The notes: a model not told the origin generated them from the sequence alone. Positions 1 through 8,439 are shown, numbered from the stretch's first letter. The stretch: DNA of 35,949 nucleotides from an uncultured Clostridia bacterium (GCA_947630525.1 CANRHW010000001.1:1-35949); one strand, 5' to 3'. Numbers and translations are program-made.

Positions 1-2492
1 ATTATCATCAACATCCCGGTATCACGATCCATAACGACCGCATATCCAAAAGCCTCGGCCACATCGCGAACCGGCACAAAGAGCACGCCGTCCTTATCAA
101 TGGGCGGGTACGAAAGCTCGATGCTGCTGGTTGAAACGCTGCCGTCAAGCACATTGACGGTCGACAGATATGCGGTGCCGCTGCCGTACTTTACGGCCAG
201 GGCTACTGTTTCGTCACATATAACCGTCTGTTCGTTTGCCTGATCCCACGCCACGGTCTTTAGCAGAGTTTCCATGAGCGCCTTGGCGGGCGCCATAATG
301 ACCCCGTTTTCCACATAGGGCTGAGGCCCCTCAAAATTCATAAGATAGTTACCGTCGATATTTATATTGACGGCGCTGCCGTCGGGCAGTTCCGGCTCCG
401 CCGGGCGTTCTTTGGCGCCGGCGGTGTCTACGCCCAAGAGCGAGAAGCCGTAATCAAACATCTTTATGGAGTCGGTAAAGCGGCTCTCATTGGCGTCGGA
501 TGGCAAGGTCACGGTGATAACACGCTTGCCGCCCAGCTGAGCGGTGCCGCACATACAGTAGCCCGCCGCGTCGGTCATGCCGTTTTTGAAGCCGTCGGCC
601 CCCTCGTAATAGTAGTCGGTGAACAGCTTGTTAAGGTTGTAATACACCTGACCATGAAATCCGACCGAGGACTGCTTTGTCCTCTCCAATATCTCCGGAT
701 AATCCTGTATCATATGGCGGGCCAGTATCGCAACTTCCCGGGCGGACATGAGGTTTTCGTTCTCGTACTCCGGGTGGAGACAAACGCCGGTGCCATTGTA
801 AAACACCGAACCGATGCCTATTTCTTTAGCCTTATCGTTCATACGCTTCACAAACTCGGCCTCGCTGCCGCAGAGCAGCTCTGCCACGGCGGTAACGCAG
901 GCCGCCGCCGAATCTATAACTATCATATCCAGCATTTCGTCAAGGGTATAGACCTGGTCATAATACAGATTGACCATCATCTTATAGTCCTCGACCCTGG
1001 AAAGGTTATAAACGTTTTCACTTATGGGCACAACGGCGTCAAGCGTTACCTCGCCGTTTTTAATGGCGTCGAGCACCACATATACGGACATCATCTTGGC
1101 GATAGAGGCCACGGGGCGCTGGGTGTCGGCGTCAAAGGAATAGAGTTCGGCGCCCGTGTCGTAGTCCATGATAAAGGCGCTCTTAGAGGTCAGCAGCTCG
1201 CCGCCCACATAGGGCTTGGCCGTATTGACATAGGTGTTGACGACAATAGCCCGTTCGCCGTCCAGCCAGTCGGTCTGATACATAGCCCTGAACTCGTCGG
1301 CGGCAATGGCCGTATATCCGCCCTCGATGTTATAGGCGTTCTTTATCTTATGCAAGGTTTTGCCGTCAAATATTTCCACATTTATCGGCTGACTGTGGTC
1401 AACGCTCAGGGCGACGGCGTCACCCTTGCCATGGTAGGGAGCCGCGTCCATTGGAACAGCCGGTTTGGAGTAATTACGCACCGCGCGGACGGTCCTCGTT
1501 TCGCTGTCAAAATTCAGGTCGAAGCCGTAATTGGACAAATGCTCGACGATCAGCGTCGCCTGACTTTCTCCGCCGAGATAGCTGAAGGTGGGTATCTCCG
1601 CGCCGTCAATAAAGGTGCGCACATCGGTATAGCGGAGAGAATCATACTTTTCAGCCGCGGCGGCAAAGCCATAGTCCAGCAGCCTTGAAATGTCGACAAA
1701 CCTCTGATTGGTAGAAGATGAGCGCATAGTCACCGCAATCATGCGTCTGCCGCCCCTTACGGCCGTACCGCAGAAGCAGAACTTGGCGGCGGAGGTTGTG
1801 CCGGTCTTTAAGCCGTCGGCGCCCTCGTAATAGTAGGTGTCCAGCAGGTGGTTAGTGGTCCTGTAGGTGTTGCCGTGAAAACGCACGGATTTAAGAGAGC
1901 TGCGGTTGAGTATATCCGGATAATCGCGGATTATGTTACGGGCAAGGGTGGCCATGGCAATGGGCGTCACCTGATTGCTGGCAATGCCGCAGCTGTCATA
2001 ATAATAGGCGTCGATGCCCATTTCGGCGGCCTTGTTGTTCATGCGCTGCACGAACGCCGCCTCGCTGCCGCCGCCCACCAGTTCCGCCAGAGCAACGGCC
2101 GCGCCGCTGGCCGAGTGGGCCACAACAACGCTTATCATTTCGTTCACGGTATAGGTCTGGTCGTAATACAGCGGAACGACGTTGGTATAAAGCGGGTCGC
2201 GGGAAATATCATATACCTTTTTGCTTATGGGCACAACGGTATCAAGGCTTATCTCGCCGTTGGCAATGGCCTCGTACACGCAGTAAACGTTCATTATTTT
2301 GGTCATGCTTGCGGGGACGAGCGGCGTATTGCCGTAATACTCATAAAGCACCTCGCCGGTAGCGTAATCCATTACGCAGGCGCCGGCGGAGGATATGTAC
2401 TCACCGCCTACATAAGCGGCCTGCGCTCCCGCCGGGGCCAGAGATAAAACGAGCGTTAGCACAAGTACAAGCGCAAGAACTGACTTTTTCAT
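1..2492 (-). CDS. Tandem-domain D-alanyl-D-alanine carboxypeptidase (peptidase S11), 3' end beyond window
   Basis: Secreted penicillin-binding-type carboxypeptidase expected to trim the terminal D-Ala of peptidoglycan stem peptides outside the membrane. The start follows an AAGGAGAG ribosome site and overlaps the stop of the upstream ECF gene by ATGA. A signal peptide (MKKSVLALVLVLTLV..., cleavage near AQA) precedes two S11 domains. Domain 1 has the nucleophile motif SMTK and KTG (GLKTGTT) but SAS where the family has SxN. Domain 2 has SIAK, but SAA replaces SxN and KNG replaces KTG, so it looks catalytically weakened. After the second domain comes a copper-amine-oxidase-N-like domain (VPVRDVAEAFGYAV), a common wall-binding or stalk module in Clostridia. 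The reading frame is open at base 1, so the C-terminus is missing. It could also act as a D,D-endopeptidase or sporulation-type DacF; the sequence does not decide. Confidence 0.88.
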   Translation of the reverse strand, partial: MKKSVLALVLVLTLVLSLAPAGAQAAYVGGEYISSAGACVMDYATGEVLYEYYGNTPLVPASMTKIMNVYCVYEAIANGEISLDTVVPISKKVYDISRDPLYTNVVPLYYDQTYTVNEMISVVVAHSASGAAVALAELVGGGSEAAFVQRMNNKAAEMGIDAYYYDSCGIASNQVTPIAMATLARNIIRDYPDILNRSSLKSVRFHGNTYRTTNHLLDTYYYEGADGLKTGTTSAAKFCFCGTAVRGGRRMIAVTMRSSSTNQRFVDISRLLDYGFAAAAEKYDSLRYTDVRTFIDGAEIPTFSYLGGESQATLIVEHLSNYGFDLNFDSETRTVRAVRNYSKPAVPMDAAPYHGKGDAVALSVDHSQPINVEIFDGKTLHKIKNAYNIEGGYTAIAADEFRAMYQTDWLDGERAIVVNTYVNTAKPYVGGELLTSKSAFIMDYDTGAELYSFDADTQRPVASIAKMMSVYVVLDAIKNGEVTLDAVVPISENVYNLSRVEDYKMMVNLYYDQVYTLDEMLDMIVIDSAAACVTAVAELLCGSEAEFVKRMNDKAKEIGIGSVFYNGTGVCLHPEYENENLMSAREVAILARHMIQDYPEILERTKQSSVGFHGQVYYNLNKLFTDYYYEGADGFKNGMTDAAGYCMCGTAQLGGKRVITVTLPSDANESRFTDSIKMFDYGFSLLGVDTAGAKERPAEPELPDGSAVNINIDGNYLMNFEGPQPYVENGVIMAPAKALMETLLKTVAWDQANEQTVICDETVALAVKYGSGTAYLSTVNVLDGSVSTSSIELSYPPIDKDGVLFVPVRDVAEAFGYAVVMDRDTGMLMI

Positions 2493-3016
2493 GTATATCT
2501 CTCCTTTTTCGTATTACCGTCCGCCCGTCTGAGCAGCAGTATGAGCGGACAGATAAGAGCCCCGCAGCAGAAGTTGCTGACCCCGTGAACAAAATCAAAG
2601 GGCAGCCCGGCCGCTATCCAGCCTAACATTCCCTTAAAGCTCAGTCCAAACAGCAGCGCCTGGGCCGGAGCGTAAAGAGTGCCGTACAAAAAGCCGTGAG
2701 CGGCCGACATGGTCATATACACCGGCGGCTTTGCCCATTGTGGCAGCCCGGCCGGCAGCAGCATTACGCCTCCCCACAGGGGCAGCCAGATATAGAGATA
2801 GGGTATCCACCAGGTGGCAAAGCCGGAAAACAGCCCCGTCAAAAGCACAAAAACGTAAATTGGGTACAGGGCCTTTTTCCGATAAACCACCGTAAGCGCC
2901 ACAACAAAGCAGCCCAGCAGGTGAACGTTCGGCAGCATCTCCATTATCAGCTTGGAGGCATACATCACCGCTCCAAGCATACCGAAGACCGCCGTTTCCC
3001 TTATCTTCAGCTTCAT
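2489..3016 (-). CDS. ECF transporter S component (substrate-binding membrane subunit)
   Basis: Small integral membrane protein of 175 residues with about five to six hydrophobic segments, the size and hydropathy of an energy-coupling-factor S component. It should capture a vitamin or similar micronutrient and deliver it together with the shared EcfA/EcfA'/EcfT module, which is not encoded here. Its start overlaps the stop of the DUF4430 lipoprotein by ATGA, and its stop overlaps the carboxypeptidase start by ATGA, so the three are translationally coupled. Pairing with a transcobalamin-like lipoprotein and a methylmalonyl/oxaloacetate decarboxylase operon suggests a cobalamin-type substrate, as known for the CbrT group of S components. 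That substrate is inference from context; no binding residue can be identified by eye. Confidence 0.75.
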   Translation of the reverse strand: MKLKIRETAVFGMLGAVMYASKLIMEMLPNVHLLGCFVVALTVVYRKKALYPIYVFVLLTGLFSGFATWWIPYLYIWLPLWGGVMLLPAGLPQWAKPPVYMTMSAAHGFLYGTLYAPAQALLFGLSFKGMLGWIAAGLPFDFVHGVSNFCCGALICPLILLLRRADGNTKKERYT

Positions 3017-3438
3017 ATGGTTTCGTACTTAAAGGCGTAACTGTCGCCGTCTATGATCTCGGTGAGGTCCACCCCATAGGTCGCGTACTCGCCGTTCACA
3101 TAAAAGGCCCAGTAGGCCTGATCCTTGTCGGCGTCGGCTTCAATGCCGTTGACAGTCTTGACGTAAAGGCCGTATTGCCCCTGTTCGCCGTCGATGAGCT
3201 CCACCTCCAGCAGGGCGTCGCCCACGGTGGTTTTGTCGGTGTGTACTTCAAACAGAGCGTCCTGCCCATCGGCATCGGTAACGGTCAAATCAAAGACCTT
3301 TTCGCCCTCGCCCAGGACCGTTGCCTCTCCGCCGGCATTGCCGGCCTCCGGCTTATCCTTGCCGCAGCCGGCGGCAAAGGCCAGACTGACGGTCAGCAGC
3401 AGGCACAGCAGCAGAGTGTATATCCTTTTTGTTCTCAT
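3013..3438 (-). CDS. DUF4430 (transcobalamin-like C-terminal domain) lipoprotein
   Basis: Predicted lipoprotein of 141 residues. The start at MRTKRIYTLL is chosen because AGGAGG lies just before it; an upstream in-frame ATG would add 17 residues with no signal-peptide character. A hydrophobic signal ends in a lipobox-like AAGC followed by a charged linker. The mature part carries the DUF4430 pattern: a TTVGDALLEVELI helix, a GLYVKTVNGIEAD strand pair, and the highly typical YWAFYVNGEYATYGVD segment with a C-terminal DGDSYAFKYE. This fold is related to the C-terminal half of transcobalamin/intrinsic factor, so a surface ligand-capturing role feeding the adjacent S component is plausible. It lies 47 bases after oadA on the same strand and probably belongs to the same transcript. 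Confidence 0.82.
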   Translation of the reverse strand: MRTKRIYTLLLCLLLTVSLAFAAGCGKDKPEAGNAGGEATVLGEGEKVFDLTVTDADGQDALFEVHTDKTTVGDALLEVELIDGEQGQYGLYVKTVNGIEADADKDQAYWAFYVNGEYATYGVDLTEIIDGDSYAFKYETI

Positions 3439-3485
3439 GTTTTTCCTCCTCATTGATACGGAGCGGCCGCCGGGCCCCTGCGGGC

Positions 3486-4886
3486 TCATATCGGGTGAAC
3501 CTTATCCGTCTTATCCGCCAGCTCGGCGTCCAGCTTATACTTCCCCGCCTGACGGAACTGGAAGTACTTTACGGCCACCTGGCCAAAGAGCGCGTAGCTG
3601 AGCACGTCCTCGTCCTGCTCGATATATTCTTTTATCTCGCTGCGGAACCTGTCCAGCTCATTGGGTATGCTGTCGGCGGGGCGGCCGGTTATCCGCTTTT
3701 CGTCGCCGATAATCTGCTTGACGAACTCGGGCTTGATCTCCACCGGGGTTTTGCCGTATTCGCCCTTGATAAGGCCGCGGAACTCCTTGGTAACGTTCTT
3801 ATATCTCTCGCCCAAAACCACGTTGAACACGGCCTGGGAACCGACTATCTGGCTTGTCGGCGTTACAAGCGGCGGATAGCCCGCGTCCTCGCGCACCCGG
3901 GGAACCTCTTTGAGCACGTCCTGGAACTTATCCTCGGCGCCAAGCTGTTTGAGCTGAGAGAGCAGGTTGCTGAGCATGCCGCCGGGAACCTGATATTTAA
4001 GGGTATTTACGTCCACCGCAAGGGACTTCGGATTGAGCAGGCCCTCTTTGATATATTTTTCGCGGAGGGGACGGAAGTAGTCGGCCAAATCGCTGAGGAT
4101 GCCCAGGTCGTAGCCGGTGTCGTACTCGGTGCCCTTTAGTGCCGCCACAAGGGACTCCGTCGGGGGCTGAGACGTGCCCATAGCCAAGGGCGAAATGGCG
4201 CAGTCCACAATGTCCACTCCCGCCTCGATGGCCTTCAAATAAGTCATGGAGGCCACGCCGCTGGTGTAATGGGTGTGGAGCTCGATGGGTATTTTTACCG
4301 CCTTTTTCATCTGCGAAACCAGGTCGTAGGCCACATATGGGGTCAGCAGGCCGGCCATGTCCTTGATACAGATGGAATTTGCACCCATATCTTCAAGCTC
4401 CTTGGCAAGCTTCACAAAGGAAGCGTTGTTGTGCACGGGGCTTATGGTATAGGAGATAGCCGCCTGAACATGACCTTTTTCCTTAATGGCGGCGTTGATA
4501 GCGGTTTTAAGATTGCGCACGTCGTTAAGGGCGTCAAAAATGCGTATGATGTCTATGCCGTTGGCAATGGACTTCTGAACGAAATATTCCACCACGTCGT
4601 CGGCATAGTGCCGGTAGCCAAGTATGTTCTGGCCCCGGAAAAGCATCTGGAGCGGGGTCTTTTTGGCCTTGGCCTTAATTTTGCGCAGACGCTCCCAGGG
4701 GTCCTCGTTAAGGAACCGCAGGCAGCTGTCAAAGGTGGCGCCGCCCCAGGCCTCCAGGGCGTTATATCCAACGCTGTCCAGCATTTCCACCGCGCCGAGT
4801 ATTTCATCCGTGGTCATGCGGGTGGCAATAAGGGACTGGTGCGCGTCACGAAGTATAGTTTCCGTTATTTTAACAGGTTTAGCCAT
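3486..4886 (-). CDS. oadA: Oxaloacetate decarboxylase alpha / 5S-type biotin-dependent carboxyltransferase subunit
   Basis: Cytoplasmic TIM-barrel carboxyltransferase of 466 residues that moves CO2 between oxaloacetate (or pyruvate) and the biotin carrier. Family hallmarks are visible: ILRDAHQSL near the N-terminus with the metal-binding Asp, GGATFD, the HTHYTSG histidine pair, and CIKDMAGLL with the lysine expected to be carbamylated or to contact biotin. It ends after the conserved C-terminal domain without a biotinyl domain, unlike full-length OadA of Klebsiella; the biotin domain is a separate gene two places upstream in the operon. In that respect it resembles transcarboxylase 5S. A GGAGG ribosome site lies before the ATG and oadB ends 18 bases upstream. 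Fifth gene of the decarboxylase operon. Confidence 0.93.
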   Translation of the reverse strand: MAKPVKITETILRDAHQSLIATRMTTDEILGAVEMLDSVGYNALEAWGGATFDSCLRFLNEDPWERLRKIKAKAKKTPLQMLFRGQNILGYRHYADDVVEYFVQKSIANGIDIIRIFDALNDVRNLKTAINAAIKEKGHVQAAISYTISPVHNNASFVKLAKELEDMGANSICIKDMAGLLTPYVAYDLVSQMKKAVKIPIELHTHYTSGVASMTYLKAIEAGVDIVDCAISPLAMGTSQPPTESLVAALKGTEYDTGYDLGILSDLADYFRPLREKYIKEGLLNPKSLAVDVNTLKYQVPGGMLSNLLSQLKQLGAEDKFQDVLKEVPRVREDAGYPPLVTPTSQIVGSQAVFNVVLGERYKNVTKEFRGLIKGEYGKTPVEIKPEFVKQIIGDEKRITGRPADSIPNELDRFRSEIKEYIEQDEDVLSYALFGQVAVKYFQFRQAGKYKLDAELADKTDKVHPI

Positions 4887-4904
4887 GATAATATCCTCCT
4901 TTAT

Positions 4905-6170
4905 TTATGCAAACAGTGCCAGGAATACGCCCGCCGCCACGGCGCTGCCGATAACGCCGGCAACGTTGGGGCCCATTGCGTGCATGAGCAGGAAGTTGGC
5001 GGGGTTTTCTTCCTGACCGACCTTCTGAGAAACGCGGGCGGCCATGGGCACGGCGCTGACGCCGGCGCTGCCGATGAGAGGATTGACCTTGCCGCCGGTG
5101 ACCTTGCACATTATCTTGCCGAAGAGCAGGCCGCCTATGGTGCTTACGCAGAAAGCGCACAGTCCAAGGACTATTATGAGTATGGTCTTGGCCGTAAGGA
5201 AGGTCTCCGCCTTTGCCGTGGCGCCTACGGTGATGCCCAGGAAGATAGTTACAATGTTCATCAGCTCATTCTGAGCCGTTTTGCACAGGCGATCGGCCAC
5301 GCCGCTCTCCTTGATAAGGTTGCCCAGCATGAGCATACCGACCAGCGGAGCCGCGTCGGGCACGATGAGCACTACCACCAGCGTAACTATTATGGGGAAA
5401 AGTATTTTCTCCTTCTGGGTCACCGGGCGGAGCTGCTCCATAACAATCTGCCGCTCCTGCTTAGTGGTAATCATTTTCATGAAAGGCGGCTGAATTATGG
5501 GGATGAGGGCCATATAGGAATAGGCCGCTATGGCAATGGCGCTGAGCAGGCCGGGAGCCAGAGTTTTTGTAACGTATATGGCCGTGGGGCCGTCCGCGCC
5601 GCCGATGATGCCTATGGACGCGGCTTCTTTAAATATGGTCTCGGCAGTGCCGTCGGCGCCGAAGCCGCCGATGCCAAACACGCCAAGAACAATTGCGCCG
5701 ATGAAGGTTATGAACACTCCCAGCTGAGCCGCCGCTCCCAAAAGTATGCTCTTGGGATTGGAGATTAGCGGGCCAAAGTCGGTCATGCAGCCGATGCCCA
5801 GGAAGATAAGGGGCGGATAAATGCCCAGCTTCACTCCCAGGTACAAAAGGTCCAGCAGTCCGCCCTTGTGGAAAATAAGGTTCATATCCAGGTCGTGGCC
5901 GTCAATAAGATATTTCGGATCAATGAAAAATTCGGGGTGCATGACCTCTCCCAAAGGCAGGTTTGCGATGAGCATACCAAAAGCTATGGGCAGCAGAAGC
6001 AGCGGTTCGAACTTTTTAACGATGGCAAGGTAGAGCAGCACGCAGGCGATGGCCAGCATCACCAGCGTTTTAAGGCCGTAAAAATCGTCGGCGACCAGCT
6101 TGGTAAATATTTCGGCAACGCCGGTCTTGGCGAAAAACGCTCCAAAGCCATCTATCAGGTTTGTCAGCAC
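4905..6170 (-). CDS. oadB: Sodium-translocating decarboxylase beta subunit (OadB/MmdB/GcdB family)
   Basis: Polytopic membrane protein of 421 residues, the normal length for the family, that decarboxylates carboxybiotin and couples this to sodium export. The family pattern is complete: an N-terminal hydrophobic region, YPPLIFLGIGCMTDFGPL, the GGADGPTAIY loop containing the catalytic and sodium-binding Asp, PLVGMLMLGNLIKESG, and the C-terminal NPLIGSAGVSAVPMAARV plus HAMGPNVAGVIGSA segments. The start is GTG with AAGGAG ten bases upstream. It sits between the biotin carrier and oadA genes. Beta subunits do not reveal whether the soluble partner uses oxaloacetate, methylmalonyl-CoA or glutaconyl-CoA. 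Confidence 0.95.
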   Translation of the reverse strand: MLTNLIDGFGAFFAKTGVAEIFTKLVADDFYGLKTLVMLAIACVLLYLAIVKKFEPLLLLPIAFGMLIANLPLGEVMHPEFFIDPKYLIDGHDLDMNLIFHKGGLLDLLYLGVKLGIYPPLIFLGIGCMTDFGPLISNPKSILLGAAAQLGVFITFIGAIVLGVFGIGGFGADGTAETIFKEAASIGIIGGADGPTAIYVTKTLAPGLLSAIAIAAYSYMALIPIIQPPFMKMITTKQERQIVMEQLRPVTQKEKILFPIIVTLVVVLIVPDAAPLVGMLMLGNLIKESGVADRLCKTAQNELMNIVTIFLGITVGATAKAETFLTAKTILIIVLGLCAFCVSTIGGLLFGKIMCKVTGGKVNPLIGSAGVSAVPMAARVSQKVGQEENPANFLLMHAMGPNVAGVIGSAVAAGVFLALFA

Positions 6171-6208
6171 TTTATTTCAACTCCTTTATACGTTCTTGTC
6201 CGAGTGAT

Positions 6209-6568
6209 TTACGCTATGGTCACAAGAACGTCGCCGGTATTGACGCTGGAGCCCTTAGAGGTCACAACGGTCACAACTCCGGCCTGTGGAGCCTTTATCT
6301 CGTTTTCCATCTTCATGGCCTCAAGTACGACAAGAGTATCGCCGGCCTTGACGGAGGCGCCGCTTGTCACCTTGATATCCAGCACGTTGCCCGGCATGGG
6401 AGCCTTGACGGGAGTGCCGTTACCGGCGGCGGCCGGAGCGGCCTTTTTGGGCGCGGGAGCGGCAGCGGCGGCCTTGGGCGCCGCGGGGGCGGCGGAGGCG
6501 CCGGCCTCTACCTCCTCAACTTCGACTTCGTAGGAATTACCGTTTACGTTTACAATAAATTTTCTCAT
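6209..6568 (-). CDS. Biotin carboxyl carrier protein of the sodium-pump decarboxylase
   Basis: Protein of 119 residues: a short N-terminal beta segment (MRKFIVNVNGNSYEVEVEEV), a long Ala/Pro-rich flexible linker, and a C-terminal biotinyl domain with the biotin-accepting lysine in EAMKMEN. The linker should let the biotin swing between the carboxyltransferase subunits and the membrane beta subunit. This matches MmdC/GcdC and the 1.3S subunit of transcarboxylase. AGGAGG lies before the ATG. It is in the middle of the operon between the gamma-like and beta subunits. With both a 12S-like and a 5S-like subunit in the same operon, this single carrier could serve both; that part is inference. Confidence 0.94.
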   Translation of the reverse strand: MRKFIVNVNGNSYEVEVEEVEAGASAAPAAPKAAAAAPAPKKAAPAAAGNGTPVKAPMPGNVLDIKVTSGASVKAGDTLVVLEAMKMENEIKAPQAGVVTVVTSKGSSVNTGDVLVTIA

Positions 6569-6592
6569 GATTTTATATCCTCCTATAATAGC

Positions 6593-6946
6593 TTAAAATC
6601 TGTTGTCAAGCAGGTCTTTGCGGCCGGCTCTGTTCCAGGCCCCGCCGTCCAGCTTTTTATACGAACGCACCCGTATGGACGACGCGCTCGTACCCATAGA
6701 CGCGGCGACCGCGGCGGTTATCACCGCTATCAGTTCGAAGCCGTCCTCTTCGCGGACCTCCTCCGTCACCGGGGCGGCCGGCTCCTCCTTTTTCTCTTCC
6801 GCCGCCGGAGCGGAGAAAAGAGCCATAGCCTTTATTACGAACATTATGATTATAAGTATCAAGAATACTATGCATATTCCCATTACGGTATAGGCCAAGC
6901 CCTCGCCAAGAACCTCGGCAGGTTCAAAATCTACATATCTCGTCAT
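6593..6946 (-). CDS. OadG-type gamma/delta subunit of sodium-pump decarboxylase
   Basis: Small membrane anchor of 117 residues. One transmembrane segment (about residues 18-40) is followed by a charged Glu/Pro-rich stretch and a C-terminal tail of the form IAVITAAVAASMGTS...VRSYKK...AWNRAGRKDLLDNRF, the usual ending of clostridial OadG/MmdD proteins that tether the soluble subunits to the beta subunit. I chose the ATG at 6946 because GAGGTGA, a near-perfect ribosome site, lies five bases upstream; a GTG nine bases earlier would overlap that site. The ribosome site itself overlaps the stop codon of mmdA, so the two are tightly coupled. Confidence 0.85.
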   Translation of the reverse strand: MTRYVDFEPAEVLGEGLAYTVMGICIVFLILIIIMFVIKAMALFSAPAAEEKKEEPAAPVTEEVREEDGFELIAVITAAVAASMGTSASSIRVRSYKKLDGGAWNRAGRKDLLDNRF

Positions 6947-6957
6947 GGCGCTCACCT

Positions 6958-8439
6958 CTACATGGGCATATTATCGTGCTTGCGGGATGGGCCGCAGGCG
7001 CGCTTGCTGGCCAGCATTTCCAGCGCGGCCGCTATGCGGGGGCGGGTCTCGGCGGGCTCAATAACATCGTCCACCAGTCCCATAGCCGCCGCCATGAGCG
7101 GCGAAGCGTCTGTTTCCTTATAAATCTTTTCCAGCTCCTCGCGGCTCGCGCCCTGATGGAGCTTATCCTCATAGAGCAGCTGCACGCCGGTATTGGAGGG
7201 CAGGGGAGCTATCTCGGCCTGGGGCCAGGCATAAACCACGTCGGCGCCAAGCTGTTTTGAGTTCATGACCGCATACGCGCTGCCGCAGGCCTTGCCCACG
7301 ATAACGTTGACTTTGGGAACGGTAGCCTCGGCAAAGGCGTAAAGGAGCTTGGCGCCCTTCCTGGCAAGGCCCCACTCCTCTTCGGCGGCGCTCACGGCGA
7401 AGCCGTCAGCGTTGGTAAAGGTAATGACCGGAATATTGAAGCAGTCGCAGAAGCGCACGAACCGCGCCAGCTTCTCCAAAGCCTGGCCGGTAAGTCCGTC
7501 GCTGCCGGGCTGATTGGCGGCCACGCCTACGGCGGAGCCGTTTATCCGCGCAAAGCCCGCAACGGCGCTCTTTGCATAAGCGGACTGAACCTCCAGCAGG
7601 GCGCCGTCGTCAACCACCTCGGCAATGACCGTGCGCACGTCATATTCGCCGTCGACGCTTTCAAGAGCCGGGCTCGTGCGGTTAAGGTCGTCGGCGCAGT
7701 CCAGCACAGCCGGGTCGGAAAGGTTATTCGCCGGCAAATAGCTCAGCAGCAGCCGAGCAGTTTCAAGACAGAGCTCGTCGCTGTCGGCGGCAAAGTGCGC
7801 GCTGCCGCTGACGGTAAAGCAGCCCTTGCCGTCCACGGCAGCCTTTTTGCCGGTTGAGGACTCAATGACCGTCGGGCCGTTCACAAACAGCCGGCCGGTT
7901 TTTCCGTTGATTATGACAAAATCGCTCATTTCGGCGGCAAGAGCCCCGCTGCCGGCGCAGTTGCCAAGAACAAGACTGACGCTGGGTACCACGCCGCTGA
8001 CGGAAGCCGCCGCGGCAAAAATTTTGCCGGCGGCCGCCTGAGCGGCAACGCCTTCGCCGATTCTCGCCCCGCAGGAATCCAAAATACCCACTATGGGCGC
8101 ACCCATTTTGGCGGCCATTTCATAAACGCCGCAGACCTTGGCGGCGTTCATCTCGCCTATGGCACCTCCCATAACGGCGGCGTCCTGCGAGTAAACGTAA
8201 ACCAACCGTCCGTCCACCGTACCGTAGCCGGTTATAACGCCGTCGGCAGGGGTACAGCTCTCTCTGGCGGAAATCAACGCTCCCAGCTCCACAAAGCTGC
8301 CCTCGTCAAGCAGGGCAAGCACCCTTTCTCTTGCGGTAAGGCCGTCGGAACGCTGACTTTTCCGCTTTTCTTCTCCGCCGCCCTGGGCCGCCTTTGCCCT
8401 GGCCTCGCGAAGGAGCTTAAGCTTTTCCATTGTGTCCAT
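6958..8439 (-). CDS. mmdA: Acyl-CoA carboxyltransferase, methylmalonyl-CoA decarboxylase alpha (12S) type
   Basis: Crotonase-fold carboxyltransferase of 493 residues with the two half-domains of the propionyl-CoA carboxylase beta/MmdA/GcdA family. Recognisable are the N-terminal LTARERVLALLDEGSF, GVITGYGTVDGRLVYVYSQD, the first oxyanion region LDSCGARIGEG, the second half with IPVITFTNADGF, GKACGSAYAVM and AWPQAEIAPLP, and the C-terminal RKHDNMPM. It should take CO2 from a malonyl-type CoA ester to biotin. The first oxyanion motif reads DSCGAR where the family normally has DSGGAR, and the region around NCAGSGALAAEMSDF is diverged, so the natural substrate may not be methylmalonyl-CoA. It has TTAAGGAGG before the ATG and is the first gene of the operon, behind a clear promoter. 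Confidence 0.88.
   Translation of the reverse strand: MDTMEKLKLLREARAKAAQGGGEEKRKSQRSDGLTARERVLALLDEGSFVELGALISARESCTPADGVITGYGTVDGRLVYVYSQDAAVMGGAIGEMNAAKVCGVYEMAAKMGAPIVGILDSCGARIGEGVAAQAAAGKIFAAAASVSGVVPSVSLVLGNCAGSGALAAEMSDFVIINGKTGRLFVNGPTVIESSTGKKAAVDGKGCFTVSGSAHFAADSDELCLETARLLLSYLPANNLSDPAVLDCADDLNRTSPALESVDGEYDVRTVIAEVVDDGALLEVQSAYAKSAVAGFARINGSAVGVAANQPGSDGLTGQALEKLARFVRFCDCFNIPVITFTNADGFAVSAAEEEWGLARKGAKLLYAFAEATVPKVNVIVGKACGSAYAVMNSKQLGADVVYAWPQAEIAPLPSNTGVQLLYEDKLHQGASREELEKIYKETDASPLMAAAMGLVDDVIEPAETRPRIAAALEMLASKRACGPSRKHDNMPM

Noticed and set aside
654..2447. Two long plus-strand open frames opposite the carboxypeptidase
   Set aside because: The opposite strand carries the clear S11 motifs and a coupled start codon. 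The plus-strand products resemble nothing and lack ribosome sites.
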